From positions 62,001 through 126,000 of the forward strand of contig NW_005179048.1 in assembly GCF_000350225.1 (NCBI RefSeq): DNA of 64,000 bases, written 5' to 3'. The notes below the pieces were generated by a model, which saw nothing but the letters and a program-made list of their open reading frames with translations, had not been told where the DNA came from and searched no databases. A program made the position numbers and the translations under genes. Position 1 is the stretch's first letter, and each line of letters opens with the position of its first letter. Shown here piece after piece: positions 47,308-57,748 of this stretch. This DNA is from Chondrus crispus (Eukaryota; Rhodophyta; Florideophyceae; Gigartinales; Gigartinaceae).

Positions 47308-50028
47308 ATTATCCCCTGCGCTGTCTTAGGCCCATATATGGGCCGAACGGACCATTTTTTGGCCATAAGTCGAGAAATATTACGATTTAAGAAACGAAAC
47401 TTTGTCAAAAGCAGCTTTATGGCCAATGGGAGCCTTCCACAGAGTTTCAGCTGTTGTAGTCGAAGCAAGCCCCAAAGACAGCACCTCGAAGGTCGGGCAG
47501 TCTTTCCAAACCCTAAATATGTTTGATTTTCAAATTTGAAAATGCCAAAATTGCCGTTACGAACGGGGGTTTGAGCTGAGTTGAGGTGCCGGTCTGCTTC
47601 TACGAGTCTTCCCAACACGCGTCGCCATAAGGCGACATGACGTCTCCCTGTGCACGAATCCCGCAAGATGCAGACTACTCTGACGTCAAGTCGGCGGAAG
47701 AGGGTCTCGAGCCCGGTTGCATCCAACTTTCGAGCCGTGTCTGCCACGACGTTGGGGTGTACGATTCCAGCGTAGCTGTTCCTGCCGATGGCGGTGATCT
47801 ATTCGAAGACGAAGACGAAAATCAGGGTAAGGACGATAGCAATGACAATGACGACGACGATGATGGCGACAAGTCAGGGCCCCGTGGTGGCAGTGGTCGA
47901 GGTCGTGGGCGTAGACATGGGCGACGTGGGCGTGGGCGTGGCGGCGGGAGTGGCAGCTCAAGAGCAGAGTCCATTGATGCAAAGCTTCAAGCTTTTCCCA
48001 CCGACATTCCGGAGTTCGAGCCCGTGAAGCTCCCTGAGGGGAGCCCTCGCTGTGGTCGATCATCCCTGAGGAACAGGAGTGGCCCTCCGGCGCCAGTCAC
48101 AGTGTTTGAAAAGTTCTTCCCGAGGGAAATACTTGCAGCTATTGCCGCGAACACTAACTCGTACGCGGCTGATAAGGAAGCTGGTAAGGAAGGGTGTCGC
48201 ACCTGGGAAGGAGCTGATGCCGACGAGATAAGAAGGTGGATCGGAATTGTGATTTACATGGGTTTGTTTCCGTCTGCATGCATTAAGGACTACTGGGGGA
48301 AGGACGAGCGCATGCCCTCATATGGCATGGAGGCAATCATGCCGCTGAAGATGTTTGAGCAGATCAAGCGCTATCTTCACGTGAGCGACCACATCTCGGA
48401 CGGCAGCTCGGAATTCTTTTTCAACAAGCTGGAGCCGCTAATGAGCCATGTCAGGGCTGCAAGCAAGGCACTTTGGACTCCAGGTCGCAGGCTTTCCGTA
48501 GACGAAACAATGGTAATTTGCCATGGGCGCAGCAGCGAGACTGTTCGTATGAAGAATAAGCCCATAGGCTGTGGCTTCAAGCTATGGTCCCTTTGCGACA
48601 AAGGGTACGTGTACGACTTTTTCCCACACTCTAACCGCTTTCCTTGGAAGGATACACAGAAGTACAAGGGAAAGCTTATGCATGCTTCGGCAGTCGTCGC
48701 AGCCCTGGCTGATTGCCTTCCGGGAGTTAGCGATGGATCTGCTGCGTATGAGTTGTACATGGACAACTTGTTCACGAGTGTTGCCCTGTTTCAAGAAATG
48801 CGAAATAGAGGAATTGGCTGCGCTGGCACGACACGGGCCAACACGAAGGGCTTCCCAAAGAGCCTCCGAGTCCGTGGCGGTGCAGATAAGATGATGGAGT
48901 GGGACACGTTGGGAGCAGTAGTTGTGGATGGCGTTTTGTGCGTTGTTTGGATCGACAATGGGGCAGTCTTGTTGCTCACAACTATCCATAAAGTCGGAAA
49001 AGACCATACGGTCGAGCGTGTCAGGCGTCGCCCACGCACGACATCGACGAATGCGGCCAAAGTCCGGGTCGTGTTCGGCGACAAGAGCACAAAGAAGCTA
49101 CCCATCCCTACCTTGATTGATGATTACAATCATTTCATGGGCGGGGTGGACGTAGCCGACCAGCTGCATTCTTCATACCGGACACATTGCAAGGGTAACA
49201 GAACGTGGATGCCGCTATTCTACTGGCTTGTAGATGTCGCCTTGACGAACTCCTTCCTTGCCATGCGGTCAAAGTTCGACGATTGGAGCTCCAAGGACAG
49301 GAAGCATATGGCGTTTCGACTCCAAGTCGCATTGGCTTTAATGAAGCCTCGCTCCTTTAGCAACTTTGATTCAGCCGAGGATGCCAATGTAGTGGTCGCT
49401 TCAAGCAGGAATCCAAGCTCCACGTCTGGCACCAAGCGACGCCGCTCGAACAGCTCTGATATTGTGAAACGCTCAGAGCGACGACTGGACACCACTTTAG
49501 GTCATCTACCTGTCTCCGTTGAGGGTCCTAATGGGCGGCGCCGGTGTGTGCTCTGCGCCCATAAGGGCCCGAAAACAAGAGCTTCGTCTATTGCAATGCT
49601 TGCGAAACTGGCACTTTCCTTTGTATCAGCAAAGAGCGGAACTGCTTCTTTAACTTCCATGCAAAGAGGATGCTGTGACCAAATAAAGCAATAGCTTCAT
49701 TTAACCTACTTTGTCTGTGACGTTCTCAGCACAAAGTGAGGTAAACGGTTGTAGATAGGCCGAAAATTGCTCGTTTAGCATGGAAACCAGAGTAGATAGA
49801 CCGAAAATCGCATTTTTGGCCTGAAATCCAGTGGGGACCCATTTTCGGACCCGGCGAATCAAGCTATGGCGGTCCGGTCCCTTAAATATGAAGAGAAATG
49901 CCCAAAAATTGCCAATGAAGTCATCGCAGTCTCCGTAGGTGGCCATTTTCATATGTAAATTTAATCAAAAATTTAATTTTGCTTCGGCCCATATATGGGC
50001 CGAAGTACCTGACAGCGCAGGGGATAAT
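47308..50028 (+). mobile_element. piggyBac-like DNA transposon, 2.7 kb
   Basis: Terminal inverted repeats ATTATCCCCTGCGCTGTC (47308-47325) and the reverse complement at 50011-50028 match perfectly over 18 bp. Just inside each end is the 16-bp palindrome GGCCCATATATGGGCC (47329-47344, 49986-50001). One transposase gene lies between. If the element proper starts at CCCC, the flanks are TTAT and ATAA, each one base from the TTAA target of piggyBac; the duplication is therefore unresolved. Confidence 0.85.
47637..49678 (+). pseudogene. piggyBac-type transposase (DDE_Tnp_1_7), one frameshift near the end
   Basis: The ATG at 47637 opens the frame. Residues about 60-110 are acidic then Arg/Gly-rich (GRGRGRRHGRRGRGRG). 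The catalytic core has LSVDETMV (D289), YELYMDNLFTS (D376) and YNHFMGGVDVADQ (D505), with WIGIVIYMGL and GCGFKLWSLCDKGY between. The original frame reads RRRCVLCAHKGP and then loses sense; the frame one base back from about 49570 gives the expected cysteine-rich tail (FVYCNACETG, FLCISKERNCFFNFH) to a TGA at 49676-49678. All three catalytic aspartates are intact, so only this frameshift breaks the gene; otherwise the shifted frame ends at 49694. The enzyme excises and inserts the transposon. Confidence 0.88.
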
Positions 50029-51389
50029 CAAAAAGCAGGAAAAATCACTGCAGCTGCGGTCCGCACGCGAAGTGGTGGTCGCTTGCCACAGTCGGCGACA
50101 CAAATATTCTAAGTCGCCCTGCAGCCAAGCCCCACCCGACCTCACATGAAGCCGATCGTCACACTCACTGCTAACACACTGCCCATGCTCGGCGAGCACG
50201 AAGACCCGTCCATATGGATCATCGTCAGAAGAACGATGCTACGAAGTCACCCCGTGGCGACCGACGTCGACGCTCATAACCAGTCCTATTTTCTAGAGCC
50301 ATCTACTTAGCACTTACCCATCATGATTTCTCTTCAACTCTGTCGTTTCTTTGTTTCTTTATTTCTTTTCTTTTCCTCTTTTCTGTTTTGTTATTGTTCT
50401 GTTTTAGTTATTATTATATTTTGTGTTGTCAAGGACACGACCCCTTACTGCGGAGGTCGATCAGAAGAACCTACAAGGATCAAGAAAGAGCCTATCGCAA
50501 CATCAGAGAGAAGGGAAACTCTACAGTAGACTCACGATTCGAAACAAGGCGTTCCATTGAGAACGGAGAAGAAGCCCTCCCGTGGGGATGCGCGCAATGA
50601 GGCGCGAAGGACGAGCGAGGGTCGTACAAGACCCGAAGAACACCAAGCGGACAGTATGGTCCATGTCGCGGAAGGATGCGTCGGAGATCCACAACGATGT
50701 CATTCAGATATGATGCCATGGTTTTTAGAGTGGGATGTATTCAAATTGCAGCAATTGATTCATGCTAGGGAGCAACGGATCTGTATTATGACAACAACAA
50801 TATACACTCTTTGAAGCAAAAGGCCAATCAGTAATTGTCATCAGACTCATTGGTTGCTAGCATTGATAGATGGATTTCGCATCCAACACAGCTAGTGCTG
50901 CAAGAGATACTATTATAGTTGGACATTGCATCATTTTATTGTTTGGAGCAACAATTTCATTGCCCCGGAATCGAAACATGTGCTGATTCAGAGTGATGGT
51001 CGGACAGATACACAGTAGTTAGCTCATTACTGGGGAACAACTGTTTTTAATACCACCGAAGTAATTCATGCGTTGGATACACAACCACTGATACTTTCTG
51101 TAGACACTGATTTCTATAGCAAAAAAGATGTTGTTAGCAATAAACCTGTTCGAACGTAACGATAGATTTCGATGCCTACCAGAAGCTGAATCCAGAGAGG
51201 AATTACGTTGAAAGTAATGAGTCAAAAGCTATGAAAACAAAAGGTTTACGGGTATGACTTATTGACCTGCAAGCTGAAAGTACAATATCTTAAAACTATT
51301 AAAAATGGGAAACAGTAACCAATAACTGTGATCAAAATATATACCATTTTCTCTGCCCTCAAGAATTTTTGTATGATTAGCTGCCCGAT
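50029..51389. other. No clear gene; possible Gypsy-A 3' remnant
   Basis: From 50320 to about 50640 a T-rich tract followed by CACGACCCC-TACTGCGGAGG and AAGAGC-like sequence resembles 30220-30340 of Gypsy-A, so the host copy may extend here; similarity is weak. From about 50700 the DNA becomes AT-rich without recognisable coding and is probably the 3' flank of the transposase gene on the minus strand. Confidence 0.35.
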
Positions 51390-54300
51390 TCATGCGATTC
51401 GTGGTGGATATCCAGCTTTCCTGTCAAACCAGTGAAATAATTCCCCAGAAAATATATTGCCCTTGTGTCCCACCCGCTTGGATATCTGGTCAATTTGACA
51501 GTGGAAAACTCCATCATGGCCACATGCATGGAAAATCGATATGCGTCGGACTGCATTCGTGAGGTACAATAGTTGGAAATCTGCGGTATTCATGTTCGAT
51601 CTCGTGCGGAGAAAGCCATTTGATAAATCACATCGAATTACCACTGCCCATGGTGATTCCTCCTCTTCCCTTTCAATAATACCAATCACAGCAAATCGTG
51701 CTACTGTAACTATTCCATTTTCTTGTGGAAACAACAGTCGATCAGGTCTTTGGATGCACTCTGGCGATACTAATGTCTCCACTACGCATCCAGTATAGAT
51801 TAACTCGTGCGAAGCCGACTGCTGACCACCATTTCCAAACTTCATATTGCGAACTCTCCTCGCATTCTTGCGAAGATGTGCAGCCTATTGTTCTCCGTAG
51901 CCATACTCCAAATAGTACTTTCGGAGAAGCTTTTCACCATGGCAAAGGAGCTCTTGTACATCTATGGTAGCGTTCGTGCCGATCTGCATAGCCTTCATAT
52001 CACTTCCTTTCAAATTCCCAGATGTCTTCCATGTAACCTCATTTGAATGTAAACGGAAGGCATTTCCTTCTCCCTGCACGATATGAAGTAGAGGTTCTAC
52101 TAGGACAGCGTTGACGAGCTCGTCTGCCTGCTTAACTAACCTGTGATGTTCTTCGTTCGGTTCTACCATTTCGGTCATTTGGCTACCTATAAGCAGTCTT
52201 CGGAGACCTCGTTTGTATTTTTCTTCAGAATCTGAATTACTTTTCTTAACTCCTTCATGCAAGAGTGATATCCTTCCCTGCCAGTCATTCCCCAAACAGT
52301 GCGCCACAGCAGAAATTTGTGGGTTATGATGATTGCTTTTCGTTATACACCGCTTCAGAGGCTGGTGCGCGTTCTCCAGTACAAGCTCCGTAAAGTGCTT
52401 GACATGACCAAATGCTGGTAACGAATGGAAGTACAGTTCGAGAAGTCTGTGTAAGTTTGGTTTGTCTAATTGTTTCCGTGCAACCTCCAGCTCCACACAT
52501 AGCGCATCTACTTGTTCGAGATACGAAACGGCGAGATCTTGAATATTGCAAATGTATTTGTTGTTTGATTTTGTCAGATCGAAGCATGCAACATCGTTAG
52601 GGTGGTCAACTCCCTGCTCGGTCCACCAATACGTCAAACCAATCAGTCTGTTCAGGCACTCGAGCGCTTCAAGAACACGTCCTTGTACTTCATCTTCCAA
52701 CTTCAGGGCGTCGATGATGTTTCTGTAAACGGGAACACAGCACAGAAGCATGCAAAAAGTTGATGAGAGACTCATCCCATGCAGGGTTCCTTTTGAAACG
52801 TGGTACGTCGAACACTGCCGTATGAGCCCATTTTCACTAAGCGCAGAACAAACCATATAATCCATTCTTTGTTTCCACTCCTTGCCAGGCAGAACAGCAA
52901 AAGCAGTTTGCATAATATGTTTGGCTAATCCGCTGAGCAGATGGTCCGGAGCGATGATATTCGATCGGTACGGGTCGAAAAGCCCAGACACAACTGGTCC
53001 ACCATGATTGGCCCTTTGAATGTCCGATCGGACTTTCTGAAGCTCAGAATGAAGCTTAAGCAGTGGGCATGACTCATTGCTTACTCTCGTGGTTGAATAC
53101 ATTCCCAAAAGATTACAATCATTGTCGTCAATACCGCTCTCGCGAAGGGCCCGATGCCGATCGGCAGTTCTAAGGACAGAAGAGTTGGAAGCATGTAAAA
53201 TGGTTGTATATCCAAGAGAGCTTCTATCTGCACCCCTGTGTTTGCGTACAGAACATGCAGTGCAGGGTGAATTAGCGCGATGTCCTAAGAGGTCAACACC
53301 ATGCGCCGACTCCAGGTAATCGCCGAGAAATCCAACAACATCTATAAAAATCCTCACTTCGTCCCCGTCTGGTGACTTTCCTTCAATCCCATCAACGCAG
53401 GCTCTCAGCAAATCCGGGATGATATGTAGCATGAGCTGGTTTGTGCTGACACCCGGTGGAGTAAGGCCAATGAGCCTTGTAGCAGCGCGCGTGGATCTAT
53501 CACGCGGCAATAAGCCGAGCGGCAGCATGTAAAAACCACCTGCGGACCCTTTCTGGCACGTCGGGGAAAGCGGCTGGAAGTCATCACAGTACAAGAGAAC
53601 TCTGTATACCACATACGGGGTCCCATCTTGCAGTATACCTTTGCAATTTGATTTAGGGACGACTCTGGACCTTGCCCCACTTGCTACATCTAGATCATTG
53701 GCATCATTGCAGTCGAGACGCACATGCCCCACTACTTCGTGACTTGCCAACAAATCATCATGGCCGAACGAAAGTGAAACCTCATTGCGACTGAAGTCCT
53801 CTTCACAATTCTCTTCCTCACTGCCACATAAGTCTGAAGTCTTAACAAACAGCAGGCGGACAGATTTCACACCGTCATGTTTCCAATATCTATAGACGAC
53901 AAGCACACAAAGTTCCAGTGGGTCTTGCGATTGACCAGGGAGAAGCAAACATACGATATCCCCGGGGAGCAAGTTATCACGATCCGACGGGACAGTGACT
54001 TCCCTCCGTAGCCGTTGTCGCTTCCGAAATCGGTTGTTTCTTGAATGCTGAATTTCCTGGTTTCGGACTCTTGACATATTTTCCATTCCAATTTTCTTCA
54101 TTGCCGATGCTCTTGAAAGTTTCCTAATCAGATATCTTGCCGAGCCATGGGCTCTACTTTGTGCTAGTTCTGAACTCGAAGAAATGCTATCCTCCGAACC
54201 TACGCACCAAACAGACGAAACAGTCCCGCTCAATGTGCAACCATGATTTGTGAAGCCTATTACCTCGTACTCACTCACAACGGAATCAATTTTGGAATAA

Positions 54301-55529
54301 TCGAGTAATGAAGTTCGCGGCCGCACAAAATTGATGTCGACAAGAACTTTGGCTCCTGGGAATACTTTCACGGGCCTCCTCCTGAAGGTCGCAAAAATGA
54401 ACTCCCCGGCATTCAAAACACTTGCTCGGTCACGCACTATTTCTGAATTCTCAATTGAGTCCTTCATATGGCCTTGACAGAACATACTGTCATAGAGGGG
54501 ATACGTGAGAACATCAAGCTTCGCCCACTCGGACGGAAGAATAACCCGAACGGGGGCAGACATTTCCCGATTTAAGTCTTCGGTGTTCTCTCCATATTCC
54601 TGAAAAGTAGGAGGGGTAGGTTTTACCTTCGCCATGTCGATTTTAAAGTGTTCGATCGAGCTCCGAGGAAGACACCATTTCAGTATGTGTGGGAAGATCG
54701 TGCGTTGAATAGCCGAGTAAGATGGTAGTTGCCAACCGGTACTGTTCCATTTCAAAAGATCTCGAAGTAGATTGTACTGTTTCACAGTGTACCTGACGCT
54801 CCCACAAACAGTTACCAGACCTAATATGTTTGTCCACGGCGAAATAACCTTACGCAAGTCTGTCAGACGTTTCTGGAGGCATTCTAACTCAGTCCCGGGT
54901 ACTGAACCTTTGCATTTCTCCGGAAGAACCTCATTATTTGGCAACTGGTATTCAGGGTTTTGATCTGAGATATCTGATGTTTGCCATTCTGGAAACTCTA
55001 CCATGAACGGAATGTCAACGTTATCTGCTGTGCGATGTGTTGGATCAGTGGCAGAACTGCGTTTGAGGGTCCCTGACTGATAAAAATCCAGATTTCTATG
55101 AATGTTCTCATGTCCGGCGAGGCGGGCAATATTGGCGACATCTTCATGCAATCGGCTAGCGGTCTTTTCTCCATCTTGATGCCCGGAGTGTTGAGTAATC
55201 ACCTGAGAGGGGGGATTGTCAGCGCCTAAGAACGAATGCGGCGTGTTTTCTGCGTGGTTTGCAATAGAATGCGAGCGATCGCCATCGCAAAGAGCTGCAA
55301 GTAGACCTGGGCGGGACTGCAGAAATTCCAGCCACCTTCCAGAGTTTTGTGCTCGCCTTCGTCTGCTATGATTGACATCGATCGGATTCCCACCGCGAGA
55401 GAGGATCTTACGCGAGCGCATGGTGTCTTCAAAATATTGATTCAAACTGTGCGATCGTCCAGTTGTAAGCAAACTGAGATGCATTTGACAGGAGAAGGGC
55501 TTGGTAGAATCAGGATCAGCACAGCGCAC
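51390..55529 (-). pseudogene. CACTA-like transposase, nearly full length, one in-frame stop
   Basis: The frame runs about 1,380 codons, with a single TAG at 51885-51887 after residue 1214. The sequence then continues in phase (ELIYTGCVVETLVSPECIQR, ISIFHACGHDGVFHCQIDQI) to 51390. It begins at a GTG; likely ATG starts are at 55481 or 55421. Motifs: FIDVVGFLGDYLESAHGVDL then CTACSVRK (C-x2-C), FDPYRSNIIAPDHLLSGLAK, VCSALSENG, LNRLIGLTYWWTEQG. The layout resembles tnp2/Plavaka-type (CACTA superfamily) transposases. Its homologue is the remnant at 36539-38205 inside an element with CACAG ends, which supports the class. No matching terminal repeats were found around this copy. Either the TAG is a nonsense mutation or the last domain is lost. 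Confidence 0.7.
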
Positions 55530-56254
55530 CAGTCTGGCGCAGTGCAGTTACAATTATTTCATTCGAGAGAGCATGACTTGTTCGTTTTCAGCCAATTCAA
55601 CTACCAAAAGGCCTGCATCGGTGGATGTAGTTGATTCTCGGGTCTGATTGGAGGCGTATTTTGTTCTTGAACATGGCAGTACTGTACAATCGTCACACAC
55701 GTGCAGGTCCTTGAAGCCGTTTTGATGCGCGAGGACGTTGAGCTGTGGGAGACCACACCGGCCTGCGGGTATACCATGTCATGGTGAAGGGGGGAGATGA
55801 GAAGAAGCGTGTGAGAAAGGGGGTGGAGGGGGAGAGGTAGGAATAAGGGTTTGCGAATTTGGAGTGGGATGACGGCGGGATCGGGAAATAGTCAACTTGG
55901 GACGGGAGAGTGCGGCAATGTTCAAGTGCGGCAATGTTCGAGTGCGGCAATGTTCGAGTGCGGAATGGAAAGATATTATTGAAATTTTATTGGCCATGCC
56001 CGAAATGTGCAGTGCAGCCAATCGCCGCGCAAGACTAGAACAATGCCAGCAAGGTTGGTGACGACGTGACATTCCCCCCTCGCCCCACTTGTCGATCCAC
56101 CACAGCTTGATCCTCTTCCTCCAATCACTCCCCGCCGAACATCGTCCGTCCCTTTCCCCATGACCTATCTCAGCATCAAGCTGCTTCTCTGTCGCATGCT
56201 GTCCACACCCAGAGTTTTCACAATCACTGTCGTCAGAGTTTTCCATCATTAATT
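55530..56254. other. No supported gene; short 16-bp tandem repeat
   Basis: Contains three and a half copies of AGTGCGGCAATGTTCG at 55909-55964. Minus-strand open frames here (for example 55779-56300) have no recognisable domain. Confidence 0.45.
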
Positions 56255-56307
56255 CGCTGGAGTGTCCAAGGAGGAGCTCCAGAAACTCCTCCGTGGACAC
56301 TCCAGCG
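56255..56307. repeat. Inverted repeat, 21-bp arms, 11-nt loop
   Basis: Arms at 56255-56275 and 56287-56307 pair with one mismatch (CGCTGGAGTGTCC.../...GGACACTCCAGCG). Because of the symmetry, both strands encode similar peptides here (SKEELQKLLRGHSS on plus, STEEFLELLLGHSS on minus). Confidence 0.9.
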
Positions 56308-56339
56308 ACTTCCAGCTGACCTGGAAAGAACTTCTCCTC

Positions 56340-56800
56340 ATTCCTACCTTCACCGCGGAAGCGCTGCCAAGATTTGGTATGCTATACCTCCGAAATACGC
56401 AGAGGCCTTCGAGACATATGCTGCCGAGAATGGTTTCAATGATCGACTGGCTAAGGACCAGCCTTCTGCACAGAGATATCTGATGTGCAAGACAACCATG
56501 TTTGATCTGAGGGAACTGAAAAGCCGCCATGCCAAGCGATCGGAACCATGTGCCTGCCACCCGAAAACGTCACACTTTTTCGATCTCCGTGGCAAACAAT
56601 TAGGTCGCGCTAAATTTTTTGAAATCATCCGCTAGCATTCCCATGCACAGAGAGCGACCTTCAATAATGCTTTGAGCTTCGGTGGGGATATTTTTTACTA
56701 TTCCCTATGTGGCCAAGCCGGGCACCATGCGCATCTGCTTCGTCCAGGTGCTGTGCGACTTCGGCGTCATCTAAGGTATGCGATCCCCATGGGCACCGTC
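56340..56800 (+). pseudogene. Possible JmjC-domain fragment
   Basis: In one plus-strand frame (stop at 56633-56635) the text YLHRGSAAKIWYAIPPKYAE followed by QRYLMCKTTMFD resembles the second half of a JmjC oxygenase domain (typical form NYLH-GA-K-WY-IPP). After the stop, in another frame, KPGTMRICFVQVLCDFGV around 56710-56775 loosely resembles the later PGE-V-TFP-YH-GFN segment. The Fe-binding HxD region is not seen. If right, this is a decayed histone-demethylase-like gene; similarity is short, so the call is tentative. Confidence 0.35.
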
Positions 56801-56873
56801 ACTGCCCCCGTTGTTTATCGGGGTTAGAGTGCGGGATGTGGGGCGCGGCAAGGCACGAGTTTAGGTTAGGGAT

Positions 56874-57403
56874 GTGCCACTGTACAGTATGTGCTAAAGA
56901 CTTCTCACTGTTCCGCGGAAAGGGCATGCATGCGTGAAGAAATCGGGACAAGTATCATCCAACTTTGTTCGCAAGAGGACGGGGCAGCAATTCTTTACCT
57001 ATTCACACATTTCGCATCGCGACTTTCGCATCGCAATCAATTGCTCTAATTGTCTTGTTCGGTGCACACAGATTCAAAGCGTTCTCATGCCTGTTCTTTG
57101 CCTTGCCACAACAAAATGAAAGGATCCATAGCATCTTTATTCTCAACAGTACAGGCGAAGTCATTATCGCAAAGCACTATCGCGGCAACACCAGTCGCAC
57201 GGAAAGCGGTGCATTTTGGAATCAAACAGCCAAATCCGCGCGCGGCATTCCCATCGAAGCGCCCCCTTTCCTCCCCGCCCCGAAAGGCGCCCTGATCCAT
57301 CTGCACCGCAACGGCCTCTTCTTCCTAGCCTCCGTCCTCACAGACACCCAACCTATTTTCGTGACCTAATTACTCGAGTCTCTCGCCGATGTCTTCGTCG
57401 ATT
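56874..57403 (+). pseudogene. Duplicated 5' part of the AP-3 mu gene
   Basis: Near-identical direct copy of 59333-59860, covering upstream sequence and the longin-domain coding part. The ATG here (57116) is followed by a small insertion (ATGAAAGGATCCATAGC versus ATGATTCACAGC) that throws it out of frame with HSIFILNSTGEVIIAKHY. A TAA (57367-57369) follows FVT, where the other copy has FVTQFLE. It is not functional. It stops after VFVD-like coding, so the rest of AP-3 mu was never copied or was lost. Confidence 0.85.
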
Positions 57404-57748
57404 TGGGTTTTGCCAAAAACTTGAGAAAGGTATTTGGTTCCGTTCCATTCTGGTGGTTTTTCCCGACCAGGGTTTACGTCGAAGGGGATGGATTGGACCA
57501 CGAACGTCGAACTCTCCCTGATCTTCGCCCTGTGACCGTGTAGTTCGCGAGGAGACGGCTAACCACTTTGCAGGGTATAGGTGCGACTGAATTTTTTGAT
57601 TAGTCGCTTCTGCAAGGCAGTTTTCTTTACTATCTCGCTCCAGCTTCCACCTGAAGAATGAAAAAAGCAGCAGCGACATACATCGTGACTTCTAGCATCG
57701 TGATTGATCTAGTACATAACTTTTTACAAGGTGAAAACCATCCGGAAG
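57404..57748. other. Spacer, no gene recognised
   Basis: Lies between the AP-3 mu duplicate and the 3' end of the mS29 gene. No domain, RNA or repeat is seen. Confidence 0.4.

Noticed and set aside
47686-48063. His-rich minus-strand frame opposite the piggyBac N-terminus
   Set aside because: It is the antisense of Gly/Arg and Asp-rich low-complexity coding and has no independent support.
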